Of a DNA stretch of 64,000 bases, positions 1 to 8,063 are shown one piece after another; position 1 is the stretch's first letter, and the number at the start of each line of letters is the position of its first letter. The notes below the pieces were generated by a model that was not told the origin of the DNA, made no database searches, and saw only the letters and a list, made by a program, of their open reading frames with translations. Source of the DNA: Uliginosibacterium sp036017065 (lineage in GTDB: Bacteria; Pseudomonadota; Gammaproteobacteria; Burkholderiales; Rhodocyclaceae); assembly GCF_036017065.1 (NCBI RefSeq), contig NZ_JAYXHR010000001.1, forward strand, positions 930,001 to 994,000, read 5' to 3'. The translations under genes were made by a program, and so were the position numbers.

Positions 1-131
1 TCGTTGTGGCCGAGATCGCGCTCGAAATGGTACGAACCGCCACCGATGTTGATGAACTGGTCGGCCGCAGCGCTACCGGCCATCGCGGTACAAAGCGCCG
101 CCAGCGCAAGCCTGCAATGCAATTGCAACAT
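1..131 (-). CDS. Secreted protein, 5' part only (runs off the left edge)
   Basis: Reading leftward from an ATG at 131 gives 43 residues up to the window edge. They begin MLQLHCRLALAALCTAMAG, a positively charged and then hydrophobic signal peptide ending in an SAAA-type cleavage site near residue 23. The mature start is DQFINIGGGSYHFERD. A CTGGAG ribosome site lies four bases before the ATG. The mature start with aromatic and charged alternation is compatible with an outer-membrane beta-barrel, but too little is visible to name a family. The gene is divergent from parA-like 275..1042. Export is likely; function is unknown. Confidence 0.6.
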   Translation of the reverse strand, partial: MLQLHCRLALAALCTAMAGSAAADQFINIGGGSYHFERDLGHN

Positions 132-274
132 GTACTCCAGGGGTCGGACATGAGGAATGCGCAGTCTAGCGCGAGGGCAGCGGCAGGGATGGCACAAAGG
201 TCGTCGGCCAGCTTCACGCTACCCGGCCCGGCGGGCATAATGCACCGCAGCATTCCAGCCTCGGGAGAGTGATC

Positions 275-1042
275 GTGAAGCGCGTGGTGTTCAACCAGAA
301 GGGCGGCGTCGGCAAGTCCACCATCACCTGCAACCTCGCGGCCATCGCTGCCTCGCAGGGTCTGCGCACCCTCGTGGTCGACCTCGACCCGCAGTGCAAC
401 TCCAGCCACTACCTGCTGGGCAAGGCCGCCGATGACGCTGAACCTACGGTGGCCGACCTGCTCGAACAGACGCTCACCGTGCGTTTCGAGCACAAGCCCG
501 CACGCGACCACGTGCTGCCCACGCCCTTCGACAACCTGTGGGTGATGGCGGCCTCCCCGCGACTGGAAGAACTCATCACCAAGCTGGAATCTCGCTACAA
601 GCTCTTCAAGCTGCGCGAGGCTTTCGAGGAGCTATCGACAGACTTCGACCGCATCTACGTCGACACCCCGCCCGCACTCAACTTCTACACCCGCTCCGCG
701 CTGATCGCCGCCGACCGCTGCCTGATCCCCTTCGACTGCGACGACTTCTCCCGCCGTGCGCTGTACGCGCTGCTGGAGAACGTCAACGAAATCCGCGGCG
801 ACCACAACGAAGCCCTCGCGGTGGAAGGCATCGTGGTCAACCAGTTCCAGCCCCGCGCCAGCCTGCCGCAGAAGATCGTCGACGAGTTGCTCGAAGAGAA
901 GCTGCCGGTATTGCCGACCTATCTCTCTTCATCGGTGAAGATCCGCGAGTCGCACCAGCTTGCGAAGCCGATGATCCACCTCGACGCACGCCACAAGCTG
1001 ACGCAGGAATTCATCGCCCTGCACGACGCGCTGGAGCGCTGA
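275..1042 (+). CDS. ParA/MinD-family ATPase, orphan
   Basis: A deviant Walker A motif, NQKGGVGKST, lies near the N-terminus, followed by the DLDPQCNSS switch motif and a DTPPALN Walker B segment. This is the standard layout of ParA/Soj ATPases that form ATP-dependent dimers and position cargo on the nucleoid or at a pole. I chose GTG 275 because GGGAG at 263-267 is seven bases upstream. The in-frame GTG at 269 would almost touch that site. About 255 residues is normal for a chromosomal ParA. No ParB-like partner or parS-like repeats are visible, so chromosome or plasmid partition is unlikely. The next gene encodes a CHASE2 membrane protein, so the cargo may be an envelope component, which is inference. 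Confidence 0.85.
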   Translation: MKRVVFNQKGGVGKSTITCNLAAIAASQGLRTLVVDLDPQCNSSHYLLGKAADDAEPTVADLLEQTLTVRFEHKPARDHVLPTPFDNLWVMAASPRLEELITKLESRYKLFKLREAFEELSTDFDRIYVDTPPALNFYTRSALIAADRCLIPFDCDDFSRRALYALLENVNEIRGDHNEALAVEGIVVNQFQPRASLPQKIVDELLEEKLPVLPTYLSSSVKIRESHQLAKPMIHLDARHKLTQEFIALHDALER

Positions 1043-1135
1043 ATCCGTCGGGGGTGTGCCCTTTCGTCGCGATGATCCGACCGTCTGGCCGCCTGTAAGC
1101 TTTGAGGTCACCTACCACTCGGCATCGCATACGTC

Positions 1136-2755
1136 ATGACGAAGGATTGCACCAAATATGATCCTCTCGTCCCGGACAGCCCTGCCGACGTAGCAGAAGC
1201 CTCTGCTGCGCCCTCGCGCGCGGGGCCACTGCCCTGGTCAACACGCTGGCTTGCGGTCGGCCTCACCGCGCTCGTCATGGGCACGATGGCCTGGATGCTG
1301 GACTTCCTGACCGACATCGAACTGGTCGACCAGCTCACCAAACGCGCCGTCGCGCGCTTCGTCGTGCCGGTCCAGGGCTTCTTCTACGGAGAAGGCTCCC
1401 GCAGGAACATCGTCGTCGTGCACATCGACGCACAGAGCCTGGCGGAGTCGGGCAGCGCGTCGGTCCTCCCCTACCGCTATCACGCGCGCGTCCTGCGGCA
1501 GATCGCCGCAAGGCAGCCGAAGGCAATCTTCGTCGACATCCAGTTCGAACAGACACGCGACGATCCGTCCATCGATCTCCTGGTGGACACCCTGTGCGAA
1601 ATCAAGACGCAGGGCATCCAGGTTTTCATGGCCGCAGGCGGCGACCCCCAGGGCGGTCGCCTGAGAGCGGAACTGGAGGTTGCCCGCGCAGAAGGCTGCT
1701 TCAGGAAGGTGTCGGTTTTCCAGACGCCTGACAGCTTCGACCGGCTTGCGTGGACGTATCCACTGACTGAACGGATCGTCGAAGACCACTACGACTCGGC
1801 GGCCCTCGCCCTCTACAACTCGCTTCACCGATCACCCCTCACGAGCGACACGAACAGCAGCATGGCACTGGTGTGGGGGACACGGAGCAGTGCCATGGGC
1901 CTCGGCTGGGCAGAGGGAAGAAGCGGTCGGCAGTACTGTCGCGACCGCCAGCTGGAAGATCTTCTGCCCTTCGCCGCCGTGCTGGGGTCTGTGCAGGAAG
2001 TCGACTCCCGTCCCCAATGCGTCTTCCACGAAAGCCTGCCAGCCCGGCGACTGCTGCGCGCCACCGATGCGGCAGACAGCGAACGGATTGGCGCCGCCAT
2101 CCGGGACAAGGCCGTTCTCTACGGCCTCTCATCCAATCCATATGACATGGTGGCGTCGCTCGCGCATGGCGAAATCCCCGGCGTCTACTTTCACGCCATG
2201 GCGCTGGACAACCTGATGACCTACGGAAGAAAGTGGAAACGGGCATCCGACGAAAAATCCGGCGGGGCGCTGCTTTACGGCGGCTTCGTGATCGTCAGCC
2301 TCGCTTACCTGCTGGCCACGCTGGCAGTGCTCGGCCATGCACGACACCTGCGACAGTGGTCCGGAACGCGATCGATGACCGCCATCGTCGCGCGCCTGCG
2401 CGACCGCATCCATGCCGGGGAGCGGCAAAGCGGGCCGCTCGACCGTTATCCGAGAATGCGCGCGACCGGCGTCGCCATGGCAGGTTTCCTGTGGCGGCCG
2501 ATTCCCGGCCTGCTCATGTCCGCGTTGCGCTTCGTGCTGCTCGCCGCCGGCCCCGGCCTGGTCGTCGCCGTCATCGCCCACCAGTGGCTCGACCTCGGCC
2601 TGCTGACATATATCCCCGTTATCGTCATGTGTGCCGGCAGCGAAGCGCTGCAGTCTTCGCGGGAGGTTCTTGCGGCCATGACGGCATCGCTCGCCACACC
2701 CGTCCCGCCTGCTCCATCGCCGCCACCCGCTTCGCCCCAGGAGATGCTTCCATGA
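1136..2755 (+). CDS. CHASE2-domain membrane protein without a recognisable cytoplasmic effector
   Basis: 539 residues. A transmembrane segment at about 37-57 is followed by a long extracytoplasmic region ending in IPGVYFHAMALDNL (about 347-360), which matches the closing signature of CHASE2 sensor domains. Three more hydrophobic segments lie at about 377-399, 459-481 and 486-503, with a proline-rich tail. CHASE2 normally feeds a kinase, GGDEF or adenylate cyclase domain. Here nothing follows the last membrane segment, so any output must pass through a partner. The stop codon overlaps the start of the SH3-like gene (2752), which implies translational coupling. The ligand is unknown. Confidence 0.8.
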   Translation: MTKDCTKYDPLVPDSPADVAEASAAPSRAGPLPWSTRWLAVGLTALVMGTMAWMLDFLTDIELVDQLTKRAVARFVVPVQGFFYGEGSRRNIVVVHIDAQSLAESGSASVLPYRYHARVLRQIAARQPKAIFVDIQFEQTRDDPSIDLLVDTLCEIKTQGIQVFMAAGGDPQGGRLRAELEVARAEGCFRKVSVFQTPDSFDRLAWTYPLTERIVEDHYDSAALALYNSLHRSPLTSDTNSSMALVWGTRSSAMGLGWAEGRSGRQYCRDRQLEDLLPFAAVLGSVQEVDSRPQCVFHESLPARRLLRATDAADSERIGAAIRDKAVLYGLSSNPYDMVASLAHGEIPGVYFHAMALDNLMTYGRKWKRASDEKSGGALLYGGFVIVSLAYLLATLAVLGHARHLRQWSGTRSMTAIVARLRDRIHAGERQSGPLDRYPRMRATGVAMAGFLWRPIPGLLMSALRFVLLAAGPGLVVAVIAHQWLDLGLLTYIPVIVMCAGSEALQSSREVLAAMTASLATPVPPAPSPPPASPQEMLP

Positions 2756-3120
2756 TGAAACCCAAGGTCCGCCTGTACCTGCTCGTCGTGCCCTGCATGC
2801 TGTTCGGGTTCTGCATGAACGCCTTTGCCCAGCATCCGCCCATCGTCGGCATCACCAAGGGGGTGAAGGAGTTGCCGCTGTACGCATCGGTCGACGACCT
2901 GAAGCCGTCGATGAAGATCGCCGCCTCCGCGCTGCCCCTGCCGCTGGAAGTCATCGCCGTGCAGGGCGATTTCCTAAAGGTCCGCCTGCAACAAGGCGAG
3001 CTCTGGCTGGAGGGCGCCGACGTCATCGTCGAACGGCGCGCAACGATTGTCTGCGCCCCCGCGGCGAACAAGCCCCGCCTCACCGCGGCAACCCAGAACG
3101 CAGGCAACAACTGCATCTAG
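2752..3120 (+). CDS. Periplasmic SH3-like protein
   Basis: 122 residues. A cleavable signal peptide (MMKPKVRLYLLVVPCMLFG, cleavage after AFA near 26) precedes a small region with the alternating pattern of bacterial SH3 folds: lysine-rich strand, DFLKVRLQQGELWLEGADV, then two cysteines in the tail. ATG 2752 is preferred over ATG 2755 because AGGAG lies eight bases before it. The start overlaps the CHASE2 stop by four bases, so the two are probably made together. Bacterial SH3-like domains commonly bind peptidoglycan or protein partners. A role as periplasmic partner of the CHASE2 protein is inferred from coupling only. Confidence 0.7.
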   Translation: MMKPKVRLYLLVVPCMLFGFCMNAFAQHPPIVGITKGVKELPLYASVDDLKPSMKIAASALPLPLEVIAVQGDFLKVRLQQGELWLEGADVIVERRATIVCAPAANKPRLTAATQNAGNNCI

Positions 3121-3132
3121 ACGGGAGGCACC

Positions 3133-4590
3133 ATGCGCAACCCGTTGATCATGGCGCTCGTCGTGCTGACGCTCGGCGCCTGCGCCACGCCCGCCACCCT
3201 GATGACGGCCGGCACGACGTCCACGCCGGCGGAGGCGTCCGCCGCCACGGAGGCGGAGCTGGCGAAGGAGCGTGCGGAGGACGTCAACCGGCAGCAGGTC
3301 ACCGGCGCCGGCCTCGCACGCATCGAGCCCGTTTCCGCGCACCTCAACGCGCTGCTGGACAGGATCCGCAGCGCCGGCCCGCAGCCTGCCCACCCCGCCC
3401 AGGTGTTCATCCGCAACGACCCGGGATACATCGCGTTCACCTCGCCCTCGGGGAACATCTACGTCAGTCTCGGCTGGCTGGCGAGCGTCGGCAGCGAGGA
3501 CGAACTGGTCGCGCTGCTGGCGCATGAGTACGGCCACGCGGCCTCCTCGCACCTGTCGCGGAACTGGATCGGCGCGTCGGGCTACTTCGGGCTGCTCGGC
3601 ACGGCGGTGGGCGCCATCTCGCGCAACAAGCAGATGCCGCTATCCGTCCCGCTCGCGGTGTCGGTATGGGGTGCGGTGGTGAGCCCGTCCTGGTCACGCT
3701 CTCAGGAACTGGAAGCCGACGCCATCGCGCTCGATGTCTCCACATCGCTCGGCTATTCCTACACGCAGGGGCCGAAGGCCTTCCTGGAACGTATCGCCCG
3801 GCTTTCGATCTCGCTCGCGCAGAGCGACAAGGCCACGGCAGGCAACAACCTTTTCGCGTTCTCCGAAAGCCATCCCGACCCGGCCGATCGCCTGAGCGCC
3901 CTCGACACCCGTTACCGCGAAAAGGCCCAGCGCAACCGCAGCCAGCGCGGCGATGACCCCTGGCTGGCGCTGATGGGCCGCGCAGACGTGAAGGCGCTGT
4001 TCCAGGCTTACCAGCAGGCCGCAGACATCCCGAAGATGCTGGTGGATAAGCAGGGCCAGACCAAGGCCATGCAGAGGGTGACCGCCCTCAGGCAAGGACC
4101 GGCAAGGGATCATCCCTTCATCCTCACCAACGCGGCGACCGTGTACTGGGCGGCCAACCGGACCCCCGAAATGCTTGCCGCACTCAACCAGGCAACGACC
4201 GCCACGGACAGTCAATGGACGCCGTACTTCATGCTGGGCCGTCACTGGCTGGGGCAGCGTCGTTTCGACGATGCAACGACCGTCATGGAAGCGGGCTACC
4301 AGCGTTTCGGCAAGCCTGCCGCGCTTTACCCCGCGATGATCGAGCACTACCGCATCGTGCGCGACGCCTCCGCCAAGAACTCGTCCCAGCAACTCAACGC
4401 CAACCTGCAACTGCTGGCGCTGCAGTCCCAGTGCATCCTGCAGCCGGACTTCTCGGAGGAATGCACCCAGGCATCGATGACCGACGCACAGCGTGCCCAG
4501 GCCAAGCGGCAGGAGGAAGCGTTGAAACGGCAGAACGACCAGAAGCTCCAGGCCCAGATCGAGAAACTCATCAAGGACGGCTTCAAGTAG
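3133..4590 (+). CDS. M48-family zinc metalloprotease lipoprotein with TPR-like C-terminus (BepA-like)
   Basis: 485 residues. The signal peptide ends in the lipobox LGAC (Cys17), so the protein is probably lipid-anchored. The M48 zinc site is complete: HEYGH at 131-135 and ELEAD at about 192-196. The C-terminal half is helical with repeated alanine-rich 34-residue-like units (for example YFMLGRHWLGQRRFDDATTV), as in BepA/YfgC, which degrades or helps assemble outer-membrane proteins. GGGAGG lies five bases before the ATG and 12 bases separate it from the SH3-like gene, so it probably closes a four-gene operon. It may process envelope substrates sensed by the CHASE2 protein, but that is inference. 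Confidence 0.85.
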   Translation: MRNPLIMALVVLTLGACATPATLMTAGTTSTPAEASAATEAELAKERAEDVNRQQVTGAGLARIEPVSAHLNALLDRIRSAGPQPAHPAQVFIRNDPGYIAFTSPSGNIYVSLGWLASVGSEDELVALLAHEYGHAASSHLSRNWIGASGYFGLLGTAVGAISRNKQMPLSVPLAVSVWGAVVSPSWSRSQELEADAIALDVSTSLGYSYTQGPKAFLERIARLSISLAQSDKATAGNNLFAFSESHPDPADRLSALDTRYREKAQRNRSQRGDDPWLALMGRADVKALFQAYQQAADIPKMLVDKQGQTKAMQRVTALRQGPARDHPFILTNAATVYWAANRTPEMLAALNQATTATDSQWTPYFMLGRHWLGQRRFDDATTVMEAGYQRFGKPAALYPAMIEHYRIVRDASAKNSSQQLNANLQLLALQSQCILQPDFSEECTQASMTDAQRAQAKRQEEALKRQNDQKLQAQIEKLIKDGFK

Positions 4591-4612
4591 CCACGGAGGT
4601 TGCCCGGGAAAT

Positions 4613-4640
4613 GCGGACGCCGGCTCAGCCGCGCGTCCGC
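4613..4640. terminator. Hairpin between convergent genes
   Basis: GCGGACGC at 4613-4620 pairs with GCGTCCGC at 4633-4640 around a 12-nt loop. It sits where the M48 gene and the lysR-type gene converge and includes the last codons of the latter. No clear T run follows on either strand, so termination is only suggested. Confidence 0.3.
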
Positions 4641-5530
4641 AGGTACTCGCGGAACGCCGCGATGAAGGCCTTGGATTTCGCCGGCACATGGCGGCCCGGC
4701 GGATACACCGCGTAGATGCCGGCGGCGGGCAACTGCCAGTCCGCCAGCACGCGCACCAGCCGCCCCGCTTCCACGTCCTCCCGCACCACCATGTCGGCGC
4801 TCGCCGTGACGCCTGCGCCTTCGCAGGCAAGCGCGTTCAGCGTGGTGGGCGAATCGGTGCGCAGGGCGGCGCGCATGCGCACGGTGAGGTCCTCGCTCTG
4901 CTCATCACCATGCCGGCTGAAGCGCCAGGACAAGGGCGCGGGCAGCAGGCTCAAGGCAATCCAGCGGTGCTCCGCGAGTTGTGACGGGTGGTCGATCGGT
5001 CCGTGCGAAGCAAGGTAATCCGGCGTGCATACCACCCATTGCTGCACCTCTCCCAGCATGACCGCGCGCTGTGTCGAATCGCGCAGCCAGCCCATGCGGA
5101 AAGCGATGTCGATGCGCGCGGCCACCATGTCCAGCACGGTGTCGGCGGCGACAAGATCGAACTGCATGTCGGGATGCGCGGCGGCGAAGCGCGCGAGCGC
5201 CGGCGCCACCATGCCGGCCGCGAAGTCCACCGGCGCGGTGATGCGCAAGGTGCCGCGCAGCGCTTCGCCCCCCTGCGCGACTCGCGCCAGCGCGGACTCG
5301 GCTTGAGCGATCAGCGGCGCACTGTCCGCGAACAGTTCGGTGCCGGCCTCGGTCAGCGTCACGCGACGCGTGGTGCGCGAGAACAGCATGACCCCCAGCT
5401 CCGCCTCCAGCCGCGCGACCTGCTGGCTGACCAGCGCCTTGGTGCTGCCGAGGCGTTCCGCTGCGGCCGTGAAACCACCTGCGTCCGCCACTGCCACGAA
5501 AACCCGCAGGCGATTGAGATCCATCCGCAT
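4625..5530 (-). CDS. LysR-type transcriptional regulator
   Basis: 301 residues with the LysR winged helix at the N-terminus (NRLRVFVAVADAGGFTAAAE, then LVSQQVARLEAELGVMLFSR) and a periplasmic-binding-type effector domain after about residue 90. The family resembles regulators next to quinone- or NAD(P)H-handling enzymes. It is divergent from the NAD(P)-binding gene at 5633, with a palindrome between them, the usual arrangement for a LysR regulator and its target. The start could be 5530 or the second ATG at 5524; the latter gives the typical MDLNRL opening. The effector is unknown. Confidence 0.9.
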   Translation of the reverse strand: MRMDLNRLRVFVAVADAGGFTAAAERLGSTKALVSQQVARLEAELGVMLFSRTTRRVTLTEAGTELFADSAPLIAQAESALARVAQGGEALRGTLRITAPVDFAAGMVAPALARFAAAHPDMQFDLVAADTVLDMVAARIDIAFRMGWLRDSTQRAVMLGEVQQWVVCTPDYLASHGPIDHPSQLAEHRWIALSLLPAPLSWRFSRHGDEQSEDLTVRMRAALRTDSPTTLNALACEGAGVTASADMVVREDVEAGRLVRVLADWQLPAAGIYAVYPPGRHVPAKSKAFIAAFREYLRTRG

Positions 5531-5551
5531 ACCGTCAACAAATCGATAACA

Positions 5552-5564
5552 ATCAATTATTGAT
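5552..5564. promoter_or_regulatory. Candidate LysR operator
   Basis: ATCAAT-T-ATTGAT is a perfect 13-bp palindrome in the AT-rich gap between the divergent lysR-type gene and the NAD(P)-binding gene. It has the T-N11-A spacing expected for LysR regulators. A related half, ATCAATTG, follows about 20 bases downstream. Confidence 0.45.
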
Positions 5565-5632
5565 CGGCGCGTTTATGTAATCAATTGCGGCGCGCATGAT
5601 GGCGCCACCTCAACGCACATCGGAGTCCTGAC

Positions 5633-6274
5633 ATGAACATCGTCCTCATCGGCGCCACCGGTTTCGTCGGCAGCGCCCTGCTCACCGAGCTGCTATCCCG
5701 CGACCACATCGTGACCGTCGCCGGCCGCAGCGCCGACAAGCTGCCCACCCACAAGAACCTGCGTTTCGTGCAGGCCGACGCCTACGACGCCGGCCAGGTC
5801 GCCGCCGCGGTGCGCGGGCAGGACGCCGTCATCAGCGCCTTCAACCCCGGCTGGGGCAAGGCGGACATCCATAACCTGTTCCTGAAGGGACACGACGCCA
5901 TCGTGGCCGGCGTGAAGCAGGCTGGCGTGAAGCGCTTCCTGGAAATCGGCGGTGCCGGCAGCCTGTTCGTCGCACCCGGCGTACAGGCGGTGGACCTGCC
6001 CAGCTTCCCGGCCGAGTGGAAGGATGGCGCCCTGGCCGCACGCGAGGCGCTGAACCGCCTGCGCAAGGAAGACTCGCTGGAGTGGAGCTTCATCTCACCG
6101 GCCGCGCACCTGGTGCCGGGCGAGCGCACCGGCAAGTTCCGCCTCGGCAGGGACGAGATGCTGATGAGTGGCGATGAGCCCGGCAGCATCTCCACCGCCG
6201 ACCTCGCGGTGGCCATCGTGAATGAAGTGGAGCTGCCGCAGCACATCCGCCAGCGCTTCACGGCAGCGTACTGA
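5633..6274 (+). CDS. NAD(P)-binding SDR-like protein (NmrA/YwnB type)
   Basis: 213 residues. The N-terminal Rossmann motif GATGFVGSAL follows the first strand, then an arginine (GRSADKL) suited to NADP binding, and an acidic DAY turn. There is no classical YxxxK catalytic pair in the expected place, as in atypical SDR family members that act as redox sensors or flavin-reductase-like proteins. It is divergently transcribed from the LysR regulator and is its probable target. The precise reaction is not known. Confidence 0.8.
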   Translation: MNIVLIGATGFVGSALLTELLSRDHIVTVAGRSADKLPTHKNLRFVQADAYDAGQVAAAVRGQDAVISAFNPGWGKADIHNLFLKGHDAIVAGVKQAGVKRFLEIGGAGSLFVAPGVQAVDLPSFPAEWKDGALAAREALNRLRKEDSLEWSFISPAAHLVPGERTGKFRLGRDEMLMSGDEPGSISTADLAVAIVNEVELPQHIRQRFTAAY

Positions 6275-6438
6275 ACAGTGCCTGAGCCGCAGCCCGCCAC
6301 GGCAGGTTGCGGCGAACCCACGACACCTCGAACCCGTCGGCTTGCCGGCAGGGCGACGAGGCACGGCGCATCGTCTCCAGGTCGGTGTGTTTCATCTTCG
6401 CCGGCACCTCTCAAGGCATCACCGGCGCTGCCGACCGG

Positions 6439-7008
6439 CTACACCTCGCGCACCATCCGCACATCCACCTCGCGCTCGACGTAGTTCCACTCCGGCGAAG
6501 CACGCAGCGCGGCCACCAGCTCTTCAAAGGCGGCGAGGTCCTGCGCGGAGTACTCGAACCAGGTGAGGAAATCGAAAGGCTCGCTCGTGCCGAGGTCCCG
6601 GCAGTGATGCAGGCGGCGGGCAATCGCCGGCAGGTAGCGCAGGCCGATACGGATGTGCTGCGACTGCGCTTCCAGCACGTCGCGGCGTTCGTCCTGCGTC
6701 ATGGCCCACCAGGCCGCTGACTTGCGGATCGGGATCAGTGCGGCATGCGTCGAACCGGTGCGGCCCAGGCCTTCCTGCCGTGCGACCAGTTCGGTCTTCT
6801 CGGGCCGGGTGACGTAGCGTTCATTGCTGGTGATGCCGCGCAGATGCCAGCCCTGCGGCGGCGCACTGAGCGTGCCGCCCACCATGCTCAGGCACGGCAC
6901 CGCGGGAAGCGTCTCGCCGACCACGGGCGCCACCCGGATCACGCGCCAGTTGCCGATATCCGCACCGATGAAATTGAACAGACGATCCGCTGGAGGAGGC
7001 GCAGACAT
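6439..7008 (-). CDS. Chlorite dismutase-family heme protein (short lineage)
   Basis: 189 residues from ATG 7008. The C-terminal part (LPAIARRLHHCRDLG, then PFDFLTWFEYSAQDLAAFEE) has the pattern of the short, dimeric chlorite-dismutase lineage, a relative of HemQ and DyP peroxidases. The HH pair is the candidate heme ligand. I cannot confirm from sequence alone the distal arginine needed for chlorite breakdown, so the substrate is open; many such proteins have no known chlorite role. The gene is transcribed towards the NAD(P)-binding gene and is preceded by the DUF1289 gene on the same strand (88-bp gap). Confidence 0.75.
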   Translation of the reverse strand: MSAPPPADRLFNFIGADIGNWRVIRVAPVVGETLPAVPCLSMVGGTLSAPPQGWHLRGITSNERYVTRPEKTELVARQEGLGRTGSTHAALIPIRKSAAWWAMTQDERRDVLEAQSQHIRIGLRYLPAIARRLHHCRDLGTSEPFDFLTWFEYSAQDLAAFEELVAALRASPEWNYVEREVDVRMVREV

Positions 7009-7096
7009 GGCAAGGCCCTTGCATATTGAAACCGCATTCAATCCAGCAAGGATTGCGCCATTCCGGGCGGTGCCGGCACGCGCGGCACGGGACGAG

Positions 7097-7297
7097 TCAG
7101 CGCCGCGGTGGACGCGGATAGCCCTGGGCCAGGATGCGCTCCCAGATCTTCTCCTTCTGCTCCGGGGTGTAGGTGACCCATTGCGCCACCTCATCGATGG
7201 TGCGGCCACATCCCTTGCAGATCTCGTCGAAGGTGGCGGTGGAACAGATCGACACGCAGGGCGAGTCGGGACGATCGAAAAGACTATTGCCGCTCAT
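7097..7297 (-). CDS. DUF1289 small cysteine-rich protein
   Basis: 66 residues from ATG 7297. The sequence SPCVSIC (Cys14, Cys18) followed by ICKGCGRT (Cys27, Cys30) and the WVTYTPEQK segment is the complete DUF1289 pattern. Four cysteines in this spacing suggest a metal or Fe-S site. The family is widespread in proteobacteria with no settled function and often lies near redox or heme genes. It sits between lolA and the chlorite-dismutase-family gene on the same strand. Confidence 0.85.
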   Translation of the reverse strand: MSGNSLFDRPDSPCVSICSTATFDEICKGCGRTIDEVAQWVTYTPEQKEKIWERILAQGYPRPPRR

Positions 7298-7380
7298 GAT
7301 GTGCTCGATAATCCTGTGTTGCGTTGAGCGAAGCGGAGCGTAGGCCCGGCGTCGTGGTGCCGGATCTTGTTGGGTGTGGG

Positions 7381-8004
7381 CTACTCGCCGACGACGTCTG
7401 CGCCCTTCGGTGGTACGAACCTGAACAGGTCGGCGCCCAGCGAAGGATTGCGTTCGAACTTCTCGAAGCGTAGTTGCGTGAGCTGGCCGAAGTTGTCCTG
7501 CACTTCCATGGCCTGCGGCAGGCCGCCCTTGAAACCGATACGCACCCTCTGGAAGCCGGCCTCCTGCGTCTTCGGCAGCGCCTCCAGCCATTCCAGCTCG
7601 CCGTCGGCGCCATCGTTCTTCAGGGTGAAGTTGCGCTCCAGCGCGTTGTCGCCGGCCAGCAGCGCGGCGGGGCTGGCGCCCAGCGAGTCGCCCATCGGCT
7701 TGACCACCACCTGGTTGAGGTCCTTGTCGTAGGACCACAACCTGGCGCCGTCACCGACGATGAGCTGGTTGTAGGGCTTGATGTACTCCCAGCGGAACTT
7801 GCCGGGGCGCGAGATCAGCATGGTGCCGGATGCGCTCTGCCCGGGCCGGCCGGACTTCGTGGTGACCACCTGCGAGAAGCTGGCGCGCGCGGTGCGCGTC
7901 TCGGTGAGGAACTGCTTGAGCTGATCGAGCGACGCGGCCATCGAGCCAGGCGACATGAGCGCAGGCACGGCAGCGGCGATGAGGGTGAGGAGTGTCTTGC
8001 GCAT
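7381..8004 (-). CDS. lolA: Outer-membrane lipoprotein carrier LolA
   Basis: 207 residues from ATG 8004, giving a clean signal peptide (MRKTLLTLIAAAVPALMSPG, cleavage after MAA). The mature protein has the LolA strand pattern: FSQVV, then RPGKFRWEYIKPYNQLIVGDG and LWSYDKDLNQV. LolA shuttles lipoproteins from LolCDE to LolB across the periplasm. It lies 59 bases downstream of ftsK on the same strand, an order seen widely in beta- and gammaproteobacteria. An upstream in-frame ATG at 8067 would overlap the ftsK stop and spoil the signal peptide. Confidence 0.93.
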   Translation of the reverse strand: MRKTLLTLIAAAVPALMSPGSMAASLDQLKQFLTETRTARASFSQVVTTKSGRPGQSASGTMLISRPGKFRWEYIKPYNQLIVGDGARLWSYDKDLNQVVVKPMGDSLGASPAALLAGDNALERNFTLKNDGADGELEWLEALPKTQEAGFQRVRIGFKGGLPQAMEVQDNFGQLTQLRFEKFERNPSLGADLFRFVPPKGADVVGE

Positions 8005-8063
8005 GAGTCCGTCGTATCCGTTGGTGGCGGGGTCGCGGCGTATCGCCTGCGACGCCGCGTGCA

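Noticed and set aside
6..272. An 88-codon plus-strand frame at the left edge
   Set aside because: The minus strand here carries a convincing signal peptide and ribosome site; the plus frame has no family features.
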